In this document: piece by piece, positions 52,573 to 62,011 of the stretch
How the letters are laid out: every line of letters begins with the position of its first letter
Position numbering within the stretch: the first letter of the stretch is position 1
Source of the DNA: an uncultured Limosilactobacillus sp.
GTDB taxonomy: Bacteria; Bacillota; Bacilli; Lactobacillales; Lactobacillaceae
Length of the DNA stretch: 64,000 nt
Assembly: GCF_934202705.1 (NCBI RefSeq)
Contig: NZ_CAKPYE010000002.1
Span: 186,001-250,000 of the forward strand
Direction of reading: 5' to 3'
Notes under the pieces: generated by a model
What the model was told of the DNA's origin: nothing
Database searches by the model: none
What the model saw: only the letters and a program-made list of their open reading frames with translations
Program-made: the position numbers and the translations under genes

Positions 52573-54011
52573 ATGAAGAATGCGGTGTGTTTGGCGTCTT
52601 TGGGGCACCCCACGCTAATCGACTGACGTACCTGGGATTACACACTTTACAACATCGCGGGCAAGAGGGCGCTGGAATTGTCACCACGGATCACAAAGAA
52701 ATGTATCAGCATCGTGATCGTGGGTTACTAGCGCAAGTTTTTAAAAACCCGGCTGATCTTGATGGGCTGATTGGTGATGCTGCGATTGGTCATGTACGGT
52801 ATGGGACTGCCGGGCGGAACGCGATTCAAAATGTTCAACCCTTCCTGTTTCGCTTTCATGATGGCGATGTCGCGCTAGCACATAATGGCAATCTAACCAA
52901 CGCCGTCACGCTACGGCAACAGCTCGAAAATGAGGGGGCCGTATTTCAATCGGACTCGGATACGGAAATTTTGATTCATCTAGTTCGAAAATACATTCGG
53001 CAAGGGTTCATTTCCGCACTTAAACGAAGTCTCAATGAGGTCAAAGGTGGGTTTGCATTTCTGCTCTTACAAAAAGATCGTTTGATTGCAGCGTTAGACC
53101 CGAACGGAATTCGCCCGCTCTGCATTGGTCAAATGGCGAATGGTGCCTACGTGGTTGCAAGTGAATCATGTGCGTTAGACATTGTGAATGCCAAATTGAT
53201 TCGTGATGTTCAACCTGGCGAATTGTTGGTGATTGACCGTAATGGACTGCACGAAGATCGGTATACGGACAACACGCGACTAGCAATTTGTTCTATGGAA
53301 TACATTTATTTTGCCCGGCCAGATTCCATTATTCATGGGGTTACTGTTCATAACGCACGGAAACGGATGGGCAAACGATTAGCCCAGGAACACCCAGTGG
53401 ATGCGGATATGGTGATTGGGGTACCAAATTCTTCGCTTTCGGCAGCGAGCGGCTATGCTGAAGAGGCAGGACTGCCTTACGAAATGGGGTTAATTAAAAG
53501 TCAGTATGTTGCCCGCACATTTATTCAACCAACGCAGGAACTGCGTGAACGAGGAGTGCATATGAAATTATCTGCAGTTCGCGGTGTGGTTAACGGCAAG
53601 CGGGTCGCAGTTGTTGACGATTCAATCGTTCGGGGAACAACGTCTCGGCAGATTGTGAAAATGCTCCGGGACGCTGGTGCTAAAGAGGTGCATTTGTTAA
53701 TTTCATCACCGCCGTTTAAGTTTCCCTGCTTCTACGGGATTGATGTTTCAACCCGAGCTGAGCTGATGGCTGCTCACTATCGCGTCGAAGAAATGCGTCA
53801 ACAAATTGGTGCGGACTCGTTGGCTTTCTTATCTATCAAAAGTTTAGAGGAAGCAATTGGAGTACCTGATGCGGGGAATGCACCGGATGGCGGCTTGACG
53901 GTGGCATACTTCAATGGTCATTATCCAACCCCGCTTTATGATTACGAAGCAAAATATTTAGCTTCATTAAGCGCACAGGAACGTCGCGAACGAAAGGAGC
54001 AACAAAGATGA
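52548..54011 (+). CDS. purF: Amidophosphoribosyltransferase
   Basis: A 487-residue enzyme for the first committed purine step, making phosphoribosylamine from PRPP and glutamine. Catalytic Cys12 in NEECGVFG follows an 11-residue propeptide expected to be cleaved. The PRPP-binding motif VAVVDDSIVRGTTS is near residue 350. It starts at GTG 52548 behind AAGGAGG, inside the purL 3' end. Confidence 0.96.
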   Translation: MSAEVKGLNEECGVFGVFGAPHANRLTYLGLHTLQHRGQEGAGIVTTDHKEMYQHRDRGLLAQVFKNPADLDGLIGDAAIGHVRYGTAGRNAIQNVQPFLFRFHDGDVALAHNGNLTNAVTLRQQLENEGAVFQSDSDTEILIHLVRKYIRQGFISALKRSLNEVKGGFAFLLLQKDRLIAALDPNGIRPLCIGQMANGAYVVASESCALDIVNAKLIRDVQPGELLVIDRNGLHEDRYTDNTRLAICSMEYIYFARPDSIIHGVTVHNARKRMGKRLAQEHPVDADMVIGVPNSSLSAASGYAEEAGLPYEMGLIKSQYVARTFIQPTQELRERGVHMKLSAVRGVVNGKRVAVVDDSIVRGTTSRQIVKMLRDAGAKEVHLLISSPPFKFPCFYGIDVSTRAELMAAHYRVEEMRQQIGADSLAFLSIKSLEEAIGVPDAGNAPDGGLTVAYFNGHYPTPLYDYEAKYLASLSAQERRERKEQQR

Positions 54012-55045
54012 GCCGTTACGAAGAAGCTGGGGTCAACATCGATGCTGGTTACGAATTAGTCAGACGGATTAAGGAACAGGTGAAGAGTACCCAACGTCAG
54101 GGAATGATAACTGGAATTGGTAGTTTTGGCGGAATGTTTGATCTGGGGGCACTAAAGACCGATCACCCAATTCTGGTTTCTGGAACTGACGGGGTTGGCA
54201 CGAAGCTGTTAATTGCCCAACGAATGAATCAACATCAGACGATTGGAATTGATGTGGTCGCGATGTGTGTGAATGATGTCCTCGCCCAAGGTGCTGAGCC
54301 ATTATACTTTTTAGATTACATTGCCACAGGCCATAATGATCCTGCTAAAATGGCTCAAATTGTTACTGGGGTTGCTGAAGGCTGCCGGCAGGCAGGGGCC
54401 GCTTTAGTTGGTGGCGAAACCGCAGAAATGCCGGATATGTATTCCAAAGATGAATATGATTTGGCCGGGACCGTCACTGGAGTAGTTGAAAAATCATCAT
54501 TATTGACCAGTGATCAGCCACAAGCCGGCGATGTACTCTTGGGGTTGCCGTCAAGTGGTCTTCATTCAAATGGTTTTTCCCTCGTTCGGCAAATTCTTTT
54601 TAAAGATCATCAAGTTAATTTAAGTGATCAACCAGCCGAATTAGATGGGGCGACGGTTGGAGATACATTAATCACACCGACGAAAATCTATGTTAAGGCG
54701 GTTTTGCCACTGGTGAAGGATCATTTAATTAATGGAATTAGTCATATTACTGGTGGCGGGTTAATCGAGAATGTGCCACGGATGATTAGTGACGAGCTTC
54801 AGGCACGACTGGACACCAACAGCTGGCCAGAACTACCGGTGTTTAATTACCTTCGTCAACTCGGTCAGCTACGTGCTGATGACTGCTGGAATACTTTTAA
54901 CATGGGATTAGGACTTGTGTTAGCAGTCTCACCAGAGAAAGTAGCAATGGTCCAAGAACGGCTCAAAGAAGCGAATGAAACCAGTTATCAAATTGGTCGA
55001 TTAGTCCAGCGACCACGAGCAGCTGCCAAGATTGTGATTAAGTGA
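54008..55045 (+). CDS. purM: Phosphoribosylformylglycinamidine cyclo-ligase
   Basis: A 345-residue AIR synthetase closing the imidazole ring. SGTDGVGTKLLIA, GGETAEMPDMY and ISHITGGGLIENVPRM are family motifs. The ATG overlaps the purF stop by four nt. Confidence 0.97.
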   Translation: MSRYEEAGVNIDAGYELVRRIKEQVKSTQRQGMITGIGSFGGMFDLGALKTDHPILVSGTDGVGTKLLIAQRMNQHQTIGIDVVAMCVNDVLAQGAEPLYFLDYIATGHNDPAKMAQIVTGVAEGCRQAGAALVGGETAEMPDMYSKDEYDLAGTVTGVVEKSSLLTSDQPQAGDVLLGLPSSGLHSNGFSLVRQILFKDHQVNLSDQPAELDGATVGDTLITPTKIYVKAVLPLVKDHLINGISHITGGGLIENVPRMISDELQARLDTNSWPELPVFNYLRQLGQLRADDCWNTFNMGLGLVLAVSPEKVAMVQERLKEANETSYQIGRLVQRPRAAAKIVIK

Positions 55046-55053
55046 GGTTGAAA

Positions 55054-55632
55054 ATGAGAGTTGCAATTTTTGCTTCCGGGAATGGAACCAATTTTGAAGA
55101 ATTGGCCAAACAATTTCAAAACCGACAATTGTCCGGAGAGGTCACGCTGTTATTTTGTGATCATCCGGATGCTCATGTGATTGAACGAGCGCATCGTTTA
55201 AATGTCCCGGCCTATAGTTGGACTGTGAAAGCGGCTGGAAACAAGGAAAAATATGAACAACGAATTTTAAAATTACTGCAATCCCAAAAGATTGACCTAA
55301 TTCTACTTGCGGGTTATCTGCGGGTGGTGGGACCGACGATTCTGGATCATTATGAAGGGCGGATCATTAATCTGCATCCAGCGTGGTTACCAGAATATCC
55401 AGGCTTGCACTCAATTGAGCGGGCATATCACGATCGGGTCCAACAAACTGGCGTGACGGTTCATTTTATTGACAGTGGGTTAGATACGGGACCGATCATT
55501 ATGCAGGAGCGGGTACCGATCTACCCGGATGATTCACTAGCAGAACTCGAGAAGCGGGTTCATACAGTGGAACACCGTTTGTATCCTCAAGCAGTGAAGC
55601 AAGTTTTAAGTCAGTTAACAACAAAGGAGTAG
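55054..55632 (+). CDS. purN: Phosphoribosylglycinamide formyltransferase
   Basis: A 192-residue folate-dependent GAR transformylase, using the formyl-THF that fhs makes. FASGNGTNFEEL, LAGYLRVVG and NLHPAWLPEYPG with the catalytic Asn-His are present. ATG 55054 follows GTGAGG. The purM stop lies 8 nt upstream. Confidence 0.96.
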   Translation: MRVAIFASGNGTNFEELAKQFQNRQLSGEVTLLFCDHPDAHVIERAHRLNVPAYSWTVKAAGNKEKYEQRILKLLQSQKIDLILLAGYLRVVGPTILDHYEGRIINLHPAWLPEYPGLHSIERAYHDRVQQTGVTVHFIDSGLDTGPIIMQERVPIYPDDSLAELEKRVHTVEHRLYPQAVKQVLSQLTTKE

Positions 55633-55639
55633 ATTACCA

Positions 55640-57178
55640 ATGAAGCGTGCGTTAGTAAGTGTTTCTGACAAAACCAATTTAGTACCATTTGTCCAGGACT
55701 TAGTGAAAGCTGGATTTGAAATTGTGTCCACCGGTGGGACCAAGCAAGTTTTAGAAGATGCTGGCGTAAGGACCATTAGCATTGAAGACGTTACACATTT
55801 CCCAGAAATCTTAGACGGTCGGGTCAAAACCCTCAATCCATATGTCCATGGCGGCTTATTGGCACGTCGGGAAATGCCTGCCCACATGGCAACTTTGGAA
55901 AAATTAAAGATCACGCCAATCGATCTGGTCTGCGTGAACCTCTATCCATTTAAACAAACCATTGAACAGCCTGGCGTTAGCTTAGCAGAAGCAATTGAAA
56001 ATATTGATATTGGTGGTCCTTCAATGGTGCGGTCGGCTGCTAAAAATTATCGGGATGTGACGGTTGTTACGGATATTAACGATTACGATCAGGTTTTAAA
56101 GGAAATTCAGGAGAACGGTTCGACCACTTTAGAAACCCGTGCAAAATTGGGGGCAAAGGCCTTTCGGACCACCGCAGCCTATGATGCGTTAATTGCTCAA
56201 TACTTAACGCAACGCGAAGGGTTGGCGGATCCAGAAAAGTTAACGTTAACTTACGATTTGAAGGAAACAATGCGGTATGGTGAAAATTCTCATCAACAAG
56301 CATGGCTTTATGAGGATGCGTTACCAAAGGATTACTCCGTACTAGCAGCACGCCAACTTCACGGTAAGAAATTGTCTTATAACAACATTAAGGACGCAGA
56401 CGAGGCCCTGAGGTGCATTCGGGAATTTGAACAGCCAGCCGTAGTTGCGATGAAGCATATGAACCCTTGTGGGATCGGACGCGGAACCACGATTGAACAA
56501 GCATGGCAACGGGCTTATGAAGCTGATTCCGTTTCCATTTTTGGTGGGGTCATTGCCCTCAACCGACCGGTGGATTTAGCAACGGCTGAGCGGATGCATA
56601 AGATTTTCTTGGAAATTGTGATTGCACCAAGTTTTGATGACGATGCTTATGACTTACTTGCTAAAAAGAAAAATATCCGTCTGCTCACCGTAGACTTCAG
56701 CAAGCGGGACGAAGCAACTAAACGAGAAGTTGTTTCAGTGATGGGTGGCTTATTGATGCAAGACCAAGACGTGCTCACTGAAGATGCTCACGATTGGCAA
56801 TGTGTGACTGAAACCAAGCCGACAGAAAGCCAGCTGCAGTCGTTAATGTTTGCTTGGAAAGCCGTGAAGCATGCCAAGTCCAATGCAATTGTGATTGCTA
56901 ACAATGAACGAACGCTGGGGGTTGGTGAAGGTCAACCAAACCGGATTGATTCGTTGAAGATTGCCGTCAAGCATGCTGGCGATGCCATCGATGATCAGGC
57001 GGTAATGGCCTCAGACGCGTTTTTCCCGTTTGGTGATTGCATTGAATTTGCTGGTCAGCACGGCATCAAGGCTGTTGTTCAACCAGGTGGTTCAATCAGG
57101 GATCAGGAATCAATCGACATGGCGAATAAGTACGGAATTGCAATGGTAACGACAGGCATTCGGCATTTTCGGCATTAA
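55640..57178 (+). CDS. purH: Bifunctional AICAR formyltransferase/IMP cyclohydrolase
   Basis: A 512-residue fusion catalysing the last two steps to IMP. The N-terminal cyclohydrolase domain has DGRVKTLNPYVHGG. The C-terminal transformylase domain has MKHMNPCGIG and FFPFGDCIEFAGQ. AAAGGAG precedes the ATG. Confidence 0.97.
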   Translation: MKRALVSVSDKTNLVPFVQDLVKAGFEIVSTGGTKQVLEDAGVRTISIEDVTHFPEILDGRVKTLNPYVHGGLLARREMPAHMATLEKLKITPIDLVCVNLYPFKQTIEQPGVSLAEAIENIDIGGPSMVRSAAKNYRDVTVVTDINDYDQVLKEIQENGSTTLETRAKLGAKAFRTTAAYDALIAQYLTQREGLADPEKLTLTYDLKETMRYGENSHQQAWLYEDALPKDYSVLAARQLHGKKLSYNNIKDADEALRCIREFEQPAVVAMKHMNPCGIGRGTTIEQAWQRAYEADSVSIFGGVIALNRPVDLATAERMHKIFLEIVIAPSFDDDAYDLLAKKKNIRLLTVDFSKRDEATKREVVSVMGGLLMQDQDVLTEDAHDWQCVTETKPTESQLQSLMFAWKAVKHAKSNAIVIANNERTLGVGEGQPNRIDSLKIAVKHAGDAIDDQAVMASDAFFPFGDCIEFAGQHGIKAVVQPGGSIRDQESIDMANKYGIAMVTTGIRHFRH

Positions 57179-57200
57179 AATAGTTTGAAAGGATGGCAAA

Positions 57201-58457
57201 ATGGAACAACAAAACGTTTTGGTAGTTGGTGAAGGTGGGCGTGAATTTGCCATTGCTAAAAAATTGCAAGCGAGTGACCACGTTCGACAGGTTTACTGTG
57301 CCCCGGGCAATGTCGGCATGGCATCAATTGGGGTGGCAACCGTCGCAATTGCTGAGAATGATTTTCCAAATTTAATCCAGTTTGCAAAAAGTCACGCCAT
57401 TGCATGGACGTTGGTTGGACCTGAAGATAGCTTAGTGGAAGGAATTGTCGATGAATTTCAGGCGGCTGGTTTGAAAATTTTTGGTCCCACGGCACGTGCG
57501 GCCCAGCTTGAGGGATCAAAGGATTACGCATTAAACTTCATGGATCACTATGGAATACCGACAGCGAAGCATCATAGCTATCGTGATCAGACAGCGGCAT
57601 TAAATGGGTTAGATGAATTCGGTTTTCCATTGGTCATTAAGGAAAATGGCCTCGCTGGTGGTAAGGGAGTAGTGATTGCTCAAAATCGCGAAGAAGCTGG
57701 GCGAACGATTGAAGAAATGTTTGCTAATGGTCAATCACGGCTCGTTTTAGAGGAATGTTTGATGGGACCGGAATATTCAATGTTTTTAGTCCTTAGCAAT
57801 GGTCATTACCGGATTTTGCCAATGGCCCAGGATCATAAACGAGCCTATGATGGTGATCGGGGGCCCAATACGGGTGGAATGGGCGCTTATAGTCCTTTGC
57901 CACAGTTAGCTCCTGCTGATTATCAGCGAATGGTCAATGAAGTGGTGAAGCCCACCGTCAAAGGATTAGTGGCTGGTAATTACCACTATCATGGCATCTT
58001 ATATATTGGACTAATCATGACGACAGCTGGCCCCAAAGTCATTGAGTACAATGTTCGATTAGGCGATCCGGAAACTCAGGTAATTTTGCCACGGGTAACA
58101 ACTGACTTATATGAATTAGTGACTGCGGTGGTTAATGACGAGCCGCTTCCTGAAATTAAAGTGAGTGCTCAGGCAACCTTTGGGGTGGTTGTGGCGGCTG
58201 AGGGTTATCCAAAACAGCCGGTGCATGGGCAGAGTTTAGGAACATTACCGCAGACCAACGATGTGATGATTGATTTCGCTAACGTGACAGGAACGCTCAA
58301 TCATCTGCAAGGGGCCGGCGGACGCTTATTGATGGTTTTGGCGAAGGCACCTTCGTTACAAGAAGCCCACGACCAGGTTTACCAGTATTTAGAACGACAT
58401 CAGTGGAAGCAATGTCAGTACCGCCATGATATTGGAACAAAAGCAGGTCTAAAATAA
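57201..58457 (+). CDS. purD: Phosphoribosylamine--glycine ligase
   Basis: A 418-residue ATP-grasp enzyme making GAR. The N-terminal VVGEGGREFAIA, ATP-grasp GLAGGKGVVIA and PNTGGMGAYSP are present. The C-terminal EYNVRLGDPETQ ligates magnesium. GGREFA reads GGREHA in most homologues; the usual His is Phe here. It is the last gene of the pur operon; no strong terminator was seen in the 121 nt that follow. Confidence 0.95.
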   Translation: MEQQNVLVVGEGGREFAIAKKLQASDHVRQVYCAPGNVGMASIGVATVAIAENDFPNLIQFAKSHAIAWTLVGPEDSLVEGIVDEFQAAGLKIFGPTARAAQLEGSKDYALNFMDHYGIPTAKHHSYRDQTAALNGLDEFGFPLVIKENGLAGGKGVVIAQNREEAGRTIEEMFANGQSRLVLEECLMGPEYSMFLVLSNGHYRILPMAQDHKRAYDGDRGPNTGGMGAYSPLPQLAPADYQRMVNEVVKPTVKGLVAGNYHYHGILYIGLIMTTAGPKVIEYNVRLGDPETQVILPRVTTDLYELVTAVVNDEPLPEIKVSAQATFGVVVAAEGYPKQPVHGQSLGTLPQTNDVMIDFANVTGTLNHLQGAGGRLLMVLAKAPSLQEAHDQVYQYLERHQWKQCQYRHDIGTKAGLK

Positions 58458-58578
58458 TTTAAATGAATAAAAATTTTGACAACCAGGGTCTAACTATTGG
58501 AATTTATTTCCGAATGGATTAAAATATTGAAGTAATGCATTTTATTGCGATATTTAAGAAGAAAGAGGTCAATTGAAC

Positions 58579-59274
58579 ATGGCTAAATTAGTATTAATTC
58601 GTCACGGTCAAAGTGAATGGAACCTTTCAAACCAATTTACTGGTTGGGTTGATGTTGATTTAAGTGAAAAGGGTGTTGAACAAGCCAAGGCTGCCGGGAA
58701 GGCGATTGCTGAACACGGTCTCCAATTTGATTATGCCTACACTTCAGTTTTGAAGCGGGCCATCAAGACTTTACATTATGCTTTGGAAGAATGTGACCAA
58801 CTTTGGATTCCAGAATTTAAGACGTGGCGTTTAAACGAACGTCACTATGGTGCACTCCAAGGTCATAACAAGAAGAAGGCCGCTGAAAAGTATGGTGATG
58901 AACAAGTACATATTTGGCGTCGTTCATACGATGTGTTACCACCATTGTTGAGTGCTGATGATGAAGGTTCTGCTGCTAAGGATCGTCGTTATGCCAGCTT
59001 AGATCCACGGGCAATTCCTGGTGGTGAAAACTTGAAGGTTACTTTGGAACGGGTCATTCCATTATGGCAAGATGAAATCGCACCAAAGCTTTTGGATAAT
59101 AAAAATGTCATCATTGCAGCCCATGGGAACTCACTGCGGGCACTTTCTAAGTACATCGAACAAATCTCAGATGAAGATATCATGAACTTAGAAATGGCAA
59201 CTGGTCAACCAGTGGTTTACACGTTCGATGATAAATTAAACGTGCTAAGCAAGGAAAAGTACGATATTGACTAA
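58579..59274 (+). CDS. gpmA: 2,3-bisphosphoglycerate-dependent phosphoglycerate mutase
   Basis: A 231-residue glycolytic enzyme interconverting 3- and 2-phosphoglycerate. The catalytic IRHGQSEWN with His9 and the GALQGHNK and AHGNSLRAL motifs are intact. Strong codon bias fits a highly expressed gene. ATG 58579 follows AAGAGG; a TTG two codons upstream is the alternative. Confidence 0.96.
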   Translation: MAKLVLIRHGQSEWNLSNQFTGWVDVDLSEKGVEQAKAAGKAIAEHGLQFDYAYTSVLKRAIKTLHYALEECDQLWIPEFKTWRLNERHYGALQGHNKKKAAEKYGDEQVHIWRRSYDVLPPLLSADDEGSAAKDRRYASLDPRAIPGGENLKVTLERVIPLWQDEIAPKLLDNKNVIIAAHGNSLRALSKYIEQISDEDIMNLEMATGQPVVYTFDDKLNVLSKEKYDID

Positions 59275-59292
59275 TCATCATTAGTGATTAAT

Positions 59293-59326
59293 AAAGAGGC
59301 TGGGTTGAAACTCAGCCTCTTATTTT
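59293..59326 (+). terminator. Intrinsic terminator after gpmA
   Basis: AAGAGGCTG.GTT and AC.CAGCCTCTT arms followed by ATTTTA. Confidence 0.88.
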
Positions 59327-59356
59327 ATAGATGGTGATCAAGAGAGGGGTACACAA

Positions 59357-60856
59357 ATGGTTTGGACATGGGACGTGATTCGGCGGTTAATTGAACTGCT
59401 ATGGCTGATTAACATTGGGTTTGCAGTATGGACGGTGTTCAGAAGTCGCCGTGATATAGCGTCAACTTGGGCATGGCTACTGGTATTATCAGTTTTTCCG
59501 GTGGTGGGCTTCATGATTTATTTAATTTTTGGTCGACAATTAGCGCATGACGATATTTTTACAATGCGGGCAGAAGATCAAAAGGTGCAAGAATATTTTT
59601 TAAAGAGACAACACCGCTTGATTAATCAGCACCAGCTCTTGCCAGTAGCAATCAAAAACACGAAAGACCGCATGATGGTTCGGGCGTTGATGAATAATAG
59701 CGAAGCGCTCATAACTTTTAATAATCGGGTTACTTTATTTACGGATGGTCACGTTAAGTTTGCCCATTTAATCGATGACCTAAACCACGCGGAATCGATG
59801 ATTAGCTTAGAATATTACACTTTTTATAATGATAAGTTAGGGAAAAGAATCCTGACCGCCCTAGAGAGGGCCGCCGCGCGAGGAGTTAAAGTACGGGTAC
59901 TCTATGATGCGAGCGGATCGCGAGGAACACGGCCACGCTTTTTTGATCACTTGCGTGAATTGGGTGGCGAGGCCCAGCCCTTTGTTTCGGCACCTGCTCA
60001 CTGGTTTATGACTCCGCGCATGAACTACCATTTGCACCGTAAATTGGTCATTATTGACCATCAAGTTGGCTATATTGGCGGGTTTAATATTGGTGATCAA
60101 TATTTGGGACTGTCACCGAAATTTGGTTACTGGCGGGATACGCATCTCCGGGTTTGCGGACAAGCGGCTCAGGTGATGGAAGTTCGTTTTTCAATGGATT
60201 GGAACACCAGCTGTCGGCGATCCAACTTAGCTAAAATGAATTTGGATCGAACTTTTGACCAGTTTAAAATTAATCGTCCCACCGTTCAGCAGTCAATTGA
60301 AGAACAATTTGTGCCCATGCAGATTGTATCTTCGGGACCGGATAATCAGCGGTTTGCCATTCGCCGTGGCTATGAAAATTTGATTAGTCGGGCAACCAAG
60401 TATGTTTATATTCAAACCCCATACTTGATCCCTGAACCGTCAGTTTTAGAAGCGCTAATTATTGCTGCCCATAGCGGGGTTGATGTTCGGGTGATGATCC
60501 CATGTAAGCCGGATCATCCCTTCGTCTATCGGGCAACTGAATATTACGCGAAGTATTTAGTTAGTAACGGGGTTAAGGTATATAAGTATGATCACGGTTT
60601 TATCCATGCCAAGACGGTGGTGGCTGATGGAACCCTTGCATCAGTTGGTTCTGCCAATATGGACTACCGGAGCTTTAGCCTAAATTTTGAAGTGAACGCG
60701 TTTTGCTATAGTCAAGAATTATGTAATCAGCTTCGCTCGGCCTTTGAACATGATTTACAACAATCAACCCTGTTAACACCCGAATACTTTGCTCAACAAA
60801 CTAAATGGCACCAATTTAAAGAAGACTTTTCACGACTGCTTTCGCCAATTTTGTAA
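59357..60856 (+). CDS. cls: Cardiolipin synthase
   Basis: A 499-residue phospholipase D-family enzyme joining two phosphatidylglycerols. Two N-terminal membrane helices (about residues 10-28 and 38-58) precede two HxKx4D motifs: HRKLVIIDHQVGYIGG and HAKTVVADGTLASVGSAN. GAGAGGGG precedes the ATG. It changes membrane composition together with cfa elsewhere in the window. Confidence 0.95.
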   Translation: MVWTWDVIRRLIELLWLINIGFAVWTVFRSRRDIASTWAWLLVLSVFPVVGFMIYLIFGRQLAHDDIFTMRAEDQKVQEYFLKRQHRLINQHQLLPVAIKNTKDRMMVRALMNNSEALITFNNRVTLFTDGHVKFAHLIDDLNHAESMISLEYYTFYNDKLGKRILTALERAAARGVKVRVLYDASGSRGTRPRFFDHLRELGGEAQPFVSAPAHWFMTPRMNYHLHRKLVIIDHQVGYIGGFNIGDQYLGLSPKFGYWRDTHLRVCGQAAQVMEVRFSMDWNTSCRRSNLAKMNLDRTFDQFKINRPTVQQSIEEQFVPMQIVSSGPDNQRFAIRRGYENLISRATKYVYIQTPYLIPEPSVLEALIIAAHSGVDVRVMIPCKPDHPFVYRATEYYAKYLVSNGVKVYKYDHGFIHAKTVVADGTLASVGSANMDYRSFSLNFEVNAFCYSQELCNQLRSAFEHDLQQSTLLTPEYFAQQTKWHQFKEDFSRLLSPIL

Positions 60857-60890
60857 AAAATAACCACTTTTTCAAAGGTGGTTATTTTTT
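60857..60890. terminator. Bidirectional terminator between cls and the choloylglycine hydrolase gene
   Basis: AAATAACCAC and GTGGTTATTT arms flanked by A and T runs. It overlaps the end of the reverse-strand gene by two bases and works on either strand. Confidence 0.88.
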
Positions 60891-61875
60891 AGTTAATGTG
60901 ATTAATTGCCTGGTGGTTGACGAATGGATAGGCAATCAGCTGCTGACCTTCCAAGTTAACTTGGTGCATATCAACGCAATTAATTTGATTATTGGTGTAG
61001 GTTGTGTAATAAAGTAATCCCTGGTCTAAATTATAGCCAACCGTATAAATCGTGTATTCAAACTTAGCAGGATTACTGGCGACTTGGTCGAGACCACTAG
61101 GTTGTTCTACGGCGTGCATAATGTGAAAAAGCTGAGTGATGTTAGCAACTTCGTCTTGAGAATTCCAGTGGGCATTATATTTGTTAAATGTTGCTCGGAC
61201 AAAACGACTTTCAGCATCCATTCCACCGGGGAGGTCACGACTTCCTAAGCCGCGACTGTAGTCATTGAGACTGATTTGCTTGGCGAAGGTATTAGGTAGT
61301 GTGCTGGCAGAAAGGGTTCGGTAATTATTTAAATTAAAGAGTTGCTCAGGAAATGGCGGGTTGTTAGTGAGAACGCCAACGGGATTATCGTAAATGTGGA
61401 TGCCATCACGGTCACTTTCGATGACAATGGCGTGGTCCTGGTCAGCAACTAACCAATGGAGCGGCGAAGTTGGTAGATCGGAACTAAATTGCCGATTAGT
61501 AATATTGACGTCTTTTAATAATTGTTTTGCGTCAGCAATGGTTGTACATTGCCCCAACACCCACGGGATTAATTCAAAAGAGGCGACGTTCTTGCGACCT
61601 GCTTGACTAGTGGCATAGTAGGCATTTCCTGGATAATTGAGGCCGCCCATTGCTAACCCTTGGTCGTTGGCAGCATCAAAGTAGAGCGGATAGTCATCCA
61701 TTACAGCAGCAACGCCAATTAACGCGTAGTGATGATCGAGGTCATCAACTTCGTGAAAATGAAACGGGTCATTCCGTGGGGTGATTATGACTTGCTGTCC
61801 GTATGATAATTCAAGATCAAGATTCCGACCAAAGTAATGATGGTGAGCAACTGAAAAACTAAGGGCTGTACACAT
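60889..61875 (-). CDS. bsh: Choloylglycine hydrolase family protein (bile salt hydrolase or penicillin V acylase)
   Basis: A 328-residue N-terminal nucleophile hydrolase. After removal of Met1, Cys2 becomes the nucleophile (MCTALSF). Arg17 and Asp20 in GRNLDLE, Asn80 in GGLNYPG, an Asn in LTNNPPF and the Arg in GLGSRDLPGG complete the active site. It deconjugates bile salts in gut lactobacilli; penicillin V acylases look similar and cannot be excluded. The ATG follows GGAAAGGATG. Monocistronic. Confidence 0.9.
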   Translation of the reverse strand: MCTALSFSVAHHHYFGRNLDLELSYGQQVIITPRNDPFHFHEVDDLDHHYALIGVAAVMDDYPLYFDAANDQGLAMGGLNYPGNAYYATSQAGRKNVASFELIPWVLGQCTTIADAKQLLKDVNITNRQFSSDLPTSPLHWLVADQDHAIVIESDRDGIHIYDNPVGVLTNNPPFPEQLFNLNNYRTLSASTLPNTFAKQISLNDYSRGLGSRDLPGGMDAESRFVRATFNKYNAHWNSQDEVANITQLFHIMHAVEQPSGLDQVASNPAKFEYTIYTVGYNLDQGLLYYTTYTNNQINCVDMHQVNLEGQQLIAYPFVNHQAINHIN

Positions 61876-62011
61876 AATAAGACATCCTTTCCGTTAAGCG
61901 TGCTTTTGCAACGCTTTCAATTTATTATAGTCGGTTTTTTGTCAACAAGAAATTAATTGCTTTATAATAAAGTTAGTGGCTAATCATTTATTTTATGAAG
62001 GGGATGTCAAG

